Of a stretch of DNA of 64,000 nucleotides, positions 25,533 through 33,220 are shown in pieces (within the stretch, counting starts at the first letter, position 1; each line of letters starts with the position of its first letter). The notes beneath the pieces were generated by a model that was not told the origin of the DNA, did no database searches, and worked only from the letters and a program-made list of their open reading frames with translations. The position numbers and the translations under genes were made by a program. The stretch is from the NCBI RefSeq assembly GCF_001514205.1, contig NZ_KQ948781.1:1-64000 (forward strand), read 5' to 3'. The DNA comes from Streptomyces griseoruber (GTDB taxonomy: Bacteria > Actinomycetota > Actinomycetes > Streptomycetales > Streptomycetaceae).

Positions 25533-25965
25533 CGTCGGGTGTCCCCTTGCTCTCAGCCGGCGGCCGAGCCGGGCAGGCCACGGTCGTCGAAGACGTTGTT
25601 ACGCGGACGTTTGCCGACGGGCTTCGGCTTCGTCTCCGCGGGGGCTTGGGAACGTCGGGAACCTCTCCCGCGTCGGGCAGACGACCTGCGGGATTGCCGA
25701 GATTGATGTCGATCTCGTCGAGCAGCTCAGTAGTGAGCCGTTCGTCGCCGGAGTCGATGGCCTGGGTGCAGCCGTCCTCGATCAGCCGTTCCAGCAACCC
25801 GACGATGCCCCGGGTGCGGCGGAAGAGGTACTCGGGCATGACGCCCTCCGTCAGCATCCCGGCCTCCGCGCGGAAGAGCCGGACCTGGTCTTCGATGCCA
25901 GCAAGGTGCTGGATCCAGGCGTCGGTGGACTCGGCGGTGTCGTAGCTGAACGGGACGACGACCTG
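25522..25965 (-). pseudogene. TniB/TnsC-like AAA ATPase, C-terminal fragment
   Basis: The frame ending at 25522 has an all-helical segment VVVPFSYDTAESTDAWIQHL, EYLFRRTRGIVGLLERLIED and ELLDEIDINLGN. This is the C-terminal lid region of transposition AAA ATPases next to TniQ genes. A basic low-complexity tail closes it. The Walker A/B half is gone: right of about 25965 the DNA is an unrelated membrane-protein gene on the other strand. Identification rests on context with TniQ and the RRTRGIVGLLERLI pattern. Confidence 0.6.
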
Positions 25966-26232
25966 CTCACGGCGCGGTTGCCGGTGGCGTACGACCTGCT
26001 GGGCATGGCCGGGCTGCTGTTCGTGCACTGGCGGGCGGCGCTCGGCGGACATGCCTCGATGCACGAGGAGACCCTGCCTGACCGGTCGTCCACCTGGGCC
26101 GCCGTCGCCGTCGTCGCGCTGTGGGCCGTGGCCCGGTTCGGGGCGGTACCCCGGACCTCGCATCCGCACCCGTTGGCCCGGATCGGCGGCCCGGCGATGG
26201 CCGCCGCGATGGCGCTGATGCTCCTGACCTGA
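25966..26232 (+). pseudogene. C-terminal fragment of a small membrane protein
   Basis: The + frame reads LPVAYDLLGMAGLLFVHWRA, TWAAVAVVALWAVARFGAV and IGGPAMAAAMALMLLT with a stop at 26230-26232. There are three hydrophobic segments separated by short loops. No start codon belongs to it; the left end is the junction with the TniB fragment. It looks like the 3' third of a polytopic membrane protein truncated by transposon insertion. The family was not recognised. Confidence 0.5.
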
Positions 26233-26267
26233 CCTGTTCCACCGACGAACAAGGAGAGCCGCACATC

Positions 26268-27763
26268 ATGAGCACCTACGAACTCACCCAGCGCGTAAGG
26301 GACTTCATCTCCAGCGGCCCCAAGAAGCTGCTGATCGACGGGGAGCGGGTGGAAGCGCCCGGCGGGCGCCGTCTTCGCCACCCACGACCCGGCCACCGGC
26401 GAGAAGGTCACCGATGTGGCCCATGGCCCGGCCGAGGACGTGAACCGGGCCGTCGCCACCGCCCGCCGCGCCTTCACCGAGGGCCCGTGGAGCAGGATGA
26501 CCCCCTCCGAGCGGAGCGGGCTCGTCTGGCGGATCGGTGACCGGATCCTCGAACGGGCCGCGGACTTCGCCCAGTTGGAGGCGCTGGACAACGGCAAGTC
26601 CGCGGGCGTGGCACAGGCGGTGGGCGTCACCTGGGCGGCGGACATCTTCCACTACTACGCGGGCTGGGCCACCAAGGTCGAAGGGCGGACCATCCCGGTG
26701 TCGGTGCCGTGGGTGCCGGGCGCCGAGTGGCACGCGTACACCCTGCGCGAGCCGGTCGGGGTCTGCGCCCAGATCATCCCGTGGAACTTCCCGCTGCTGA
26801 TGGCGGCGTTCAAGGTGGCGCCCGCCCTGGCCACCGGCAACACCGTGATCCTCAAACCGGCGGAGCAGACCCCCCTGACCGCCCTCCTGCTGGGCGAGAT
26901 CATCCAGGAACTCGACGTCCCGCCGGGTGTGTTCAACATCGTCACCGGCTTCGGCGAGGCGGGCGCCGCCCTCGCCTCGCACCACGACGTGGACAAGGTG
27001 GCGTTCACCGGTTCCACGGAAGTCGGCAAGAAGATCGTCGACGCGGCGCGGGGCAACCTGAAGAAGGTCTCCCTGGAGCTGGGCGGCAAGAGCCCGAACA
27101 TCGTCTTCGCGGACGCCGACCTGGAAGCGGCGGTGTCCGGTTCGGCGGGCGCCTGGCTGTTCAACCACGGCCAGTGCTGTGTCGCCGGCACCCGTCTCTT
27201 CGTCGAGGACAAGATCTTCGACGAGTTCACGCAGGCCGTCGCCGACTTCGCCGCCCAGGCGAAACTGGGCCCCGGCCTCGGTCCGGCAACCGAGGTCGGC
27301 CCGCTGATCGACCAGGACCAGGCCGACCGCGTGACCGGTTACCTGCGGCAGGGCCTGGCCGACGGCGCCCGCGCGCTGACGGGTGGTGGGCGGCACGGCG
27401 ACACGGGGTTCTATGTGCAGCCGACAGTCCTGGTCGACGTGAAGCCCGAGTTCAGTGTCGTACGGGAGGAGATCTTCGGCCCGGTGGTCGTGGCACAGCC
27501 CTTCTCCACCGACGACGGCGTCGTCCGCCAGGCCAACGACACCGACTTCGGCCTCGCCGCCGGCGTCTGGACACGCGAACATCTCCAAGGCCCACCGCAC
27601 CGCCCGCCGACTCAAGGCCGGCACGGTCTGGGTCAACACGTACAACGCCTTCGACACGGCACTCCCCTTCGGCGGGTACAAGCAGTCCGGTTGGGGGCGG
27701 GAACTCGGCGAGGGCGCCATCGATCTCTACACCCAGGTCAAGGCCGTGAACATCCAGTTGTGA
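26268..27763 (+). pseudogene. NAD-dependent aldehyde dehydrogenase with two single-base insertions
   Basis: AAGGAG precedes the ATG at 26268 (MSTYELTQRVRDFISSGPKK). After about 30 codons an extra G in the GGCGGG run near 26364 moves the frame. The main body then runs with PWNFPLLMAAFKVAPALATG, FTGSTEVGKKI, SLELGGKSPNIVFADADLE (general base Glu) and NHGQCCVAGTR (catalytic Cys). Near 27578 an extra A (CGCGAACATC) shifts it again to HRTARRLKAGTVWVNTYNAF and PFGGYKQSGWGREL with the stop at 27763. Restored length is about 497 residues, normal for phenylacetaldehyde/betaine-type ALDHs. Either the gene is recently dead or both indels are assembly errors. Confidence 0.85.
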
Positions 27764-27770
27764 GGGGGGT

Positions 27771-27815
27771 GCGCCCGTCGGCGGGGCTTGGTGGCACGGC
27801 CTCGCCGACGGGCGC
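27771..27815 (+). terminator. Long hairpin after the aldehyde dehydrogenase gene
   Basis: GCGCCCGTCGGCGGGGC (27771-27787) pairs with GCCTCGCCGACGGGCGC (27799-27815) with one mismatch, 8 bp past the stop at 27763. Confidence 0.7.
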
Positions 27816-28060
27816 GAGCGGGCCGTGGTGTCGGCCGTGTACTCCGGCGACGGCTCCCTCCTGGCCGAGGCCCGCTTCCAGGTCTTGGGCGGTCGGCAGC
27901 CCACTGAGACTCCCCCGAGCCTCCGAGCCGACGGCGTGCCCATAGCGTGCCCGTAAGACCGGTCAATCACGGTCACCAGCGGTGCGATGCTGCGCTCCCG
28001 GGCGCCACGCCAGAGCACATAGGACCAGCTCAGAAGGCATCCGGCTCTCCAAGCGCCGTC

Positions 28061-28105
28061 GCTTCCCAAGCTGAGAGCGCGAGTTCGATTCTCGTCACCC
28101 GCTCC
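28061..28105 (+). other. 3' half of tRNA-Gly(CCC): candidate integration scar (att site)
   Basis: The sequence begins in the anticodon stem-loop (GCTTCCCAAGC, anticodon CCC). It runs through the variable region, T-arm (GAGTTCGATTCTC) and acceptor 3' strand (CACCCGCTCC), exactly as in an actinobacterial tRNA-Gly(CCC). The 5' half of the tRNA (acceptor 5' strand, D-arm) is absent; unrelated DNA precedes it. A tRNA-type terminator follows. Half tRNAs of this kind are left at the far end of ICEs, AICEs or prophages that integrate by tyrosine recombinase into the 3' end of the tRNA gene. The partner intact tRNA is not in the window. Confidence 0.72.
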
Positions 28106-28111
28106 CTGATG

Positions 28112-28138
28112 AAACCCCAGGCCAACAGCCTGGGGTTT
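28112..28138 (+). terminator. Terminator after the tRNA-Gly half
   Basis: AAACCCCAGGC (28112-28122) and GCCTGGGGTTT (28128-28138) form a perfect 11-bp stem with loop CAACA, followed by a T-rich GTTTG. Confidence 0.85.
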
Positions 28139-28325
28139 GTTTGTTGTCCGATCCCATTCAGGGGCTCGTTCGGGACCGCCGTCGAAGCCGGATGGGAACA
28201 GTCGATCAGTACCTTGCCGTCCGGAACCGTCCGGGTCACCGAGTACAGCCGGCTTCGCGGCCCCGCACCACCGCTGGACGTGCTGCCGCAGGTCGGCCGG
28301 CGGCGTGGCCGTCCCGGCGTGGTGC

Positions 28326-30008
28326 CTACGCTTCTTGGCGGGCCGGAACCACCGGCAGCACGATGCGGGAGGGCCGGGCGGGGTCGTGGAAGACCTGCTG
28401 GCGGGCCACTCGGGCCGTGGACGCGCTCTCCTCGGGTTCGCCTGTGTTGAGGTTGCGGTCCCAGCGGGGGAAGTTGCTGGAGGTGACCTGGACCCGTATG
28501 CGGTGCCCTGCCCGGAAGGCGATGCTGGTCGACCACAGGTCCACGACGTGCTCGGCCGGCTCAGCCGGGGTCGCCCGTACCCGCACGATGCCGTCGGTCA
28601 CATTGCGGGAGACGCCGTGCTCGTCGACGTCACACAGCCGTGCCACCCAGTCGGTCGAGGGCCCGTCCGTGGCGGCGAAGAGCACGGCCTTGACGCGGCC
28701 GGTCACCTCTATGTCCTCGGTGAGGGGTTCGGTGGTGAAGACCAGGACGTCCTCACGCGCCTCCACGTCCCTCTGGTCGAGAGGCCCGGGACGGAACTCG
28801 TCGGACATCAGCAACGCGCCGCCGGTGGTGGGCACCGGGTCCATGGGGTCGTAGGTGAACTCCTCGGCCTGCTCGGCGACAGCGGGCGGCTCCTGCGTCA
28901 GGCGTCCGTCGGCGCGCAGGTGGAAGTCCGTGTCCACGGCCCGCGACAGGGGCCATTCCGTCTCCTCGCGCCACTGGTTGACGCCCATGACGAACAGCAG
29001 CACCCTGCCCGTGTCCGGCTCCAGCGCCTCACCGTCGCCGATCGTGCGCTGGAACCAGTCGAGCTGGAGGCCGTGCAGGGGTCCGCGCATGCCCATGAAG
29101 GCGGAGTTCGCGCCGAACCCGAAGTTGACGTCGCCGATGACGTGCTGCTGGTTGGTGTGACTCCACGGACCCATGATCAGCGTGGCGGACCGGCCGGCGC
29201 GGCGCATGGCGGTGAAGTTGTCGAGTGTGCCCTGGGTGAAGATGTCGTACCAGCCGCCGACCTGGAAGGTGGGCAGGTCGACCTCGTCGTGCCGGCCCGC
29301 GACACGGCAGGACCGCGCCCACTCGGGCTCCCGCCGGGACCTCTCGTAGCCCAGCTCGGGAAGGTCGTGCCGGACGAACGCGGGGAACCGCCCGGCAGGC
29401 AGTTCGCCGTAACCGCCGTCGGCCAGGCCGTCGAGATCCTGCACGAGTCCGCCGAGGCTGCTCACGAGCGTGGCCGGGTCGGTGCTGTGCCGGCGCATCA
29501 GCGCGTCGGCGCCCATCATGAGGGACCAGGGCGCGGTGATGCCGAGTTCGATCGCGCCGCCGCGCGTCCACAGTCCGTCGTCCGGTTCGGACCACGTGAC
29601 CATCGGCGCGATCGCCTTCAGCTCCGGCGGCTTGGACAGCGCCGCCATCCACTGGGTGTTGCCGAAGTAGCTGGCGCCGATCATGCCGACGGAGCCGTTC
29701 GCGCCGGAAAGGGCGGCGGCCCACCGTACGGTGTCGTACCCGTCGCTCTCCTCGTACGTCCACGGCTCCCACTCACCCTCGGAGGCGAACCGGCCGCGGG
29801 TGTCCTGGAGGACCACCATGAAGCGACGCCGAGCCGCCGCCAGCGGATCGAGGAGGGCGATCGCCAGGGCCATCTGCTTGCCGTACGGCAGTCGGCTCAG
29901 CAGCACCGGCCACGGCCCCGCGCCCCCGGGCCGGTAGACATCGGCGCGCAGCACGGTGCCGTCTCGCATCTCGGCCGGAACATCGAACTCGACCTGAATC
30001 TCTGCCAC
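28326..30008 (-). CDS. CocE/NonD family hydrolase (X-Pro dipeptidyl-peptidase/cocaine-esterase fold)
   Basis: 560 residues from a GTG at 30008, chosen because AAAGGAG lies 6 bp before it; an ATG at 30029 precedes that ribosome site. The N-terminal S15 alpha/beta-hydrolase domain has PVLLSRLPYGK and the nucleophile in GMIGASYFGNTQW near residue 112. A candidate histidine lies in LIMGPWSHTNQQH. The C-terminal jelly-roll (PepX_C) starts near residue 330 and includes VTGRVKAVLFAATDGPSTDW. Members hydrolyse esters or amide bonds of small acylated substrates. No signal peptide is seen, so it is probably cytoplasmic. It stands alone; the tRNA scar lies just downstream. Substrate not inferable. Confidence 0.92.
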   Translation of the reverse strand: MAEIQVEFDVPAEMRDGTVLRADVYRPGGAGPWPVLLSRLPYGKQMALAIALLDPLAAARRRFMVVLQDTRGRFASEGEWEPWTYEESDGYDTVRWAAALSGANGSVGMIGASYFGNTQWMAALSKPPELKAIAPMVTWSEPDDGLWTRGGAIELGITAPWSLMMGADALMRRHSTDPATLVSSLGGLVQDLDGLADGGYGELPAGRFPAFVRHDLPELGYERSRREPEWARSCRVAGRHDEVDLPTFQVGGWYDIFTQGTLDNFTAMRRAGRSATLIMGPWSHTNQQHVIGDVNFGFGANSAFMGMRGPLHGLQLDWFQRTIGDGEALEPDTGRVLLFVMGVNQWREETEWPLSRAVDTDFHLRADGRLTQEPPAVAEQAEEFTYDPMDPVPTTGGALLMSDEFRPGPLDQRDVEAREDVLVFTTEPLTEDIEVTGRVKAVLFAATDGPSTDWVARLCDVDEHGVSRNVTDGIVRVRATPAEPAEHVVDLWSTSIAFRAGHRIRVQVTSSNFPRWDRNLNTGEPEESASTARVARQQVFHDPARPSRIVLPVVPARQEA

Positions 30009-30111
30009 GCGCTGCTCCTTTGCATGCACGACGCTGTCAGACGCATGCTCGAACCTGGTCCCCGTCCCCCACTACACCCGAACGGGGGTGACTACAGCGC
30101 CCTCAGGGCGG

Positions 30112-30385
30112 TCACGCCACCGCGTTCAGCAGGTCGGCCAGCACGTCGGGCCGTTCCAGGGCGATGAAGTGGCCTGCTCCCGGCACCTGCGTGAAGTCGG
30201 CGGCCGGCAGCAACTCCTTGTCGGCTTGCCGGTCCGAAGGACGGGACCAGTCCTTCTCCCCGTAGACGAGATGGACGGGCGCCTTGACCTCTCGGTAGCG
30301 CGAGCGGGCGGCGATGAGGCTGGGCAGGCTCTGGTACACGGCCCGGGCGACGCCCGGGTATCCGGGACGGCGGCCCAGCGGTCAT
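30112..30385 (-). pseudogene. Alpha/beta-hydrolase C-terminal fragment
   Basis: The frame ending at 30112 reads YQSLPSLIAARSRYREVKAP, VHLVYGEKDWSRPSDRQ (acid loop, GEKDW) and VPGAGHFIALERPDVL (catalytic His in GHF). This is the last quarter of an alpha/beta-hydrolase fold protein. The nucleophile half is missing, since at about 30385 the sequence changes to the Hint-containing fragment on the other strand. A small frame slip near 30350 is also likely. Confidence 0.65.
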
Positions 30386-30956
30386 TGGTCAGGTAGCTAC
30401 CGAATTCACGGTCGGCGGACTCTGTATCAGCTCGGCGGTAGGCGCGGGTCTAGCAACCGGAGGTGTAGGTTTTGGCGCTGCGGCAGGCTGTGGTGCCATC
30501 GCCGGAGCGGCTGGTGCAGCCGTGGGTAATGCGCTGTCGGACAGCGCCGATCACAGTGCTGTGGGCCAGCTCGGTGACATGGCCGAGGGCGCCATATGGG
30601 GTGCTGCGGGCGGTGGCGTGGGATACGGCCTCGGAAAAGCCTCCAGTCTGCTTGCCAAATGTCACAGTTTCCTTCCAGGAACTGGCGTTCTCCTTGCGGA
30701 TGGCACGAAAAAGGCCATCGAAGACGTCGTAGTCGGCGACATCGTCCTCACGACGGACGCAGAAACTGGCGAAACCGTCGGGAAGAGGGTCGTCAACACC
30801 ATCACCACGGAAGACGACAAGGACTTCACCGAGATCGTCATATCCGTGGACGGCAAGTACTCCAGCATCGTGGCCACGGACACCCACCCGTTCTGGGTCC
30901 CGGACCTGAAGAAGCGGGTCAAGGCCGGTGAGACGATCTCGCCGTGGCTGGTGTGA
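30381..30956 (+). pseudogene. RHS-type protein C-terminal fragment with a pretoxin Hint domain, cut at both ends
   Basis: The frame is open from about 30381. A glycine/alanine-rich hydrophobic stretch (GAGLATGGVGFGAAAGC) precedes a Hint domain beginning CHSFLPGTGVLLADGTKKAI, with VGDIVLTTD and the block SIVATDTHPFWVPDLKKRVK. These match the PT-HINT (pretoxin Hint) domain of streptomycete RHS/polymorphic toxin proteins, where an autoprocessing Cys releases the C-terminal toxin; Cys and the TxxHPF histidine are present. No RHS repeats lie upstream and the toxin is lost, because the frame ends at 30956 just after KAGE. It is a remnant of a polymorphic-toxin gene. Confidence 0.7.
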
Positions 30957-31047
30957 TCACGGCGTCGGAGCCGTCCTGGATAGCCCCGTTCACCGAGCTT
31001 CTTCGAGCTGGCCACCGATCAGGTGACGGTCCTCGAAGCGCAACGAG

Positions 31048-31109
31048 CGAGGCCCCCGAGCTGTTGATCGAGATGTCTGACGTCTCAACCACGCTGCTCG
31101 GGGGCCTCG
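31048..31109. terminator. Long-stem bidirectional hairpin
   Basis: CGAGGCCCCCGAGC (31048-31061) is perfectly complementary to GCTCGGGGGCCTCG (31096-31109). The 34-base loop holds a second small hairpin (GAGATGT/ACGTCTC). It lies between the convergent Hint fragment and WD40 gene. Confidence 0.7.
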
Positions 31110-31117
31110 TTGGTCAT

Positions 31118-33160
31118 CTATCCTGCCGCACTCGACCTGAGCGGGAGGCTGAGGACTCCGCGGTCGTGTCCGACGATCAGGTCTGGACCCGCGGTGGCCA
31201 CACAGGTGAGCGCCGCATCCAGGGCGATGTGCTCCACCGCGCCGGTCTCCGGTTCCCATACCCGCAGTCGGTGGCCGTGACGGGTGCTGGTGACCAGGAC
31301 CGTGCGCCCGTCATGCGCGGTGGTGGCGGTGATGACCGGTAGGCCGGCGGTGCCTGTGGAGGCGGGCAGACCGTCGCCGATCGGGGCGCCGGTGGCAAGG
31401 TCCCACAGCATGACCACGCCCTGGTCGTCTCCCGTGGCCAGCACGGCTCGGCCGGGTGTGGGAACAGTCGCCACAGCCGCCACACGGTGGTCGGCATCGG
31501 CGAGCGCACGCGCGCTCAGCTGCACGGCCGCGCCCGGCTCCCAAGGGTCGTCGACGGCTGGATCCCACACGTGGAGGCGGCCCGCGGTGTCCGAGGCCGC
31601 GATCAACGTGTGGCCGGCGGAGATCGAGACGGCGGCGATCGACTGGATCGGACTCCCGTAGGGGTTGAGGCGCCCCACGCACTCACCGGTGTCCGGATCC
31701 CACAGCCGGACCGCGCCTCGGGGGGTGGCGGTGACGAGCAGGGTGCGGCCGTCGGGGATGGTCGCGGTACACATCCCGGTCACCCCGCCGGGCCAGTCCC
31801 CGGCCGGTTCGCGAACCGGCTGCCCGGTGACCGGGTTCCACACGGCGATTGTCCCGGTGTCGCCTCCGCTCGCCAGCAGGACGCGGCCGTCGGGCAGGGA
31901 CAGGGCCGTCATCGAACGGATACGGTCAGGATGTCCTGGCAGCGGGTCATGGATGAGTCGGCCGTCGGCCACGTCCCACAGGCACACCTCGCCCCTGTCC
32001 CCGGCGCCGGCCACGAGCGTTGACCGACCGGGGCGGGACACCACCGCCAGTGCGTTGACACCCCCGGATGAACCGGGCGCGGAATCGAAGAATGTCGATA
32101 TACGGCCCCAGGGTGTGCCGTCGGCCGCGAGCACCGCGTTCCCGTCCTGCCGGAACCGAGTCGCCGCTTCACCCGATCGCCCGGCCGCCGCCGACTCCAC
32201 CACGGCAGCCGACCCATCGGAGTTCGTCCACGCCTTAGTCGGACGGTGCTGGGGGCGCGCACTGTCCGGGTTCTCCGCCAGGCCGTCGGCGATCGTCCAG
32301 GTCCGCTCGCAGTCCCAGCAGCGGAAGTGTCCGGTGAGCAACATCAGTTTGCGGGCCCATTCCCTCCCGGCCCACTGCGGGCTGCCATTGACCGCGACCA
32401 TGCCGGCGACCAGGCACAGGACGGCCTGCCCCGGCGTTTCGCGGGGTACCCCGGCCGCCGCGACCTCGCGTGCCACCCGCAGGAAGGGCTCCCACCCCTC
32501 TCCCAGCGCCTCGTCCTGCAACGCTGCGGCGACCTCGCCCCAGGGCTGCTCTCCCTCACGGACATGAGCGGGATCAGGCAACTCCGGAGCCTCGAAAGAC
32601 GGACGCACCGGGTCCACGAAGAAGTCGGGGATCTCGGTGTCGCTCTCACACCCGGGACACACCAGCTGAAGGCCGCTTTCCCGGGGATCGTGAAGCCGCC
32701 ATAGCGCTTCGCCCGTGTGGTGACCGGCGAAGGCCACGCAGGAGAGCACGAGGTGGGCGCAGACCTGCGCGGGAACACCAGCGGAAAGGAGGCTCCGTGT
32801 GGCCGCCCCCTCGGCCGCCCGCAGTGCGGCGCTGAACCCTGCCTCGAGATCGGCCGGGACGGGGGGCCTGTCCTCTGCGGTCACGATGCATCCCAGGTCC
32901 ACCCAGAAGTCCACGGACTGCCCCGGAGGCAGGGCCGCTGCCGCCTCGACGAGATGCGGCAGGGCCGCGTAGGCGCCGTCGGAGACGGTCCCGTCGTCCA
33001 GCAGACCAGCGGCCAGGCAGGTCCAGGTCTGTCTCCACGCATCGCCGTCCTCGGTGGCAGCCGCGGAGGCCAACTGCTCCAGGAGTGCTTTCACCTCCTC
33101 GGCCTTCACACCGTCAAGGTCACGCCAACGAGGGCTGTGCAAGGGCAGCTTCGGAATCAT
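31118..33160 (-). CDS. WD40 beta-propeller protein with an N-terminal helical/CxxC module
   Basis: 680 residues. Residues 1-190 are helical (LLEQLASAAATEDGDAWRQT). Two CxxC pairs, LVCPGCESD near 190 and FRCWDCERTW near 295, could form a split zinc ribbon. Residues about 355-675 contain WD-type repeats seen as VCLWDVADGRLI, IAVWNPVTGQPV, VRLWDPDTGECV, LHVWDPAVDD, VMLWDLATGAPI and LRVWEPETGAV, enough for a seven-blade propeller. No catalytic motif was found; it is a likely scaffold or sensor. It is read leftwards after the solenoid protein at 33221 with 60 bp between, so the two may be cotranscribed. Function unknown. Confidence 0.85.
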   Translation of the reverse strand: MIPKLPLHSPRWRDLDGVKAEEVKALLEQLASAAATEDGDAWRQTWTCLAAGLLDDGTVSDGAYAALPHLVEAAAALPPGQSVDFWVDLGCIVTAEDRPPVPADLEAGFSAALRAAEGAATRSLLSAGVPAQVCAHLVLSCVAFAGHHTGEALWRLHDPRESGLQLVCPGCESDTEIPDFFVDPVRPSFEAPELPDPAHVREGEQPWGEVAAALQDEALGEGWEPFLRVAREVAAAGVPRETPGQAVLCLVAGMVAVNGSPQWAGREWARKLMLLTGHFRCWDCERTWTIADGLAENPDSARPQHRPTKAWTNSDGSAAVVESAAAGRSGEAATRFRQDGNAVLAADGTPWGRISTFFDSAPGSSGGVNALAVVSRPGRSTLVAGAGDRGEVCLWDVADGRLIHDPLPGHPDRIRSMTALSLPDGRVLLASGGDTGTIAVWNPVTGQPVREPAGDWPGGVTGMCTATIPDGRTLLVTATPRGAVRLWDPDTGECVGRLNPYGSPIQSIAAVSISAGHTLIAASDTAGRLHVWDPAVDDPWEPGAAVQLSARALADADHRVAAVATVPTPGRAVLATGDDQGVVMLWDLATGAPIGDGLPASTGTAGLPVITATTAHDGRTVLVTSTRHGHRLRVWEPETGAVEHIALDAALTCVATAGPDLIVGHDRGVLSLPLRSSAAG

Positions 33161-33220
33161 GGAACAAGTCTCGCAATCGGCACTGACAATCAGGGGGCTC
33201 GGCGTCCGACAGCCTCTTGC

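Noticed and set aside
4949..28105. A complete ICE between the integrase fragment and the tRNA-Gly half
   Set aside because: No replication, transfer or excisionase genes lie between them and no second copy of the tRNA 3' end was seen; the integrase has no catalytic domain.
28030..28536. 168-residue minus frame over the tRNA-Gly half
   Set aside because: It crosses the tRNA fragment, its terminator and the end of the CocE gene in another frame; no ribosome site or domain.
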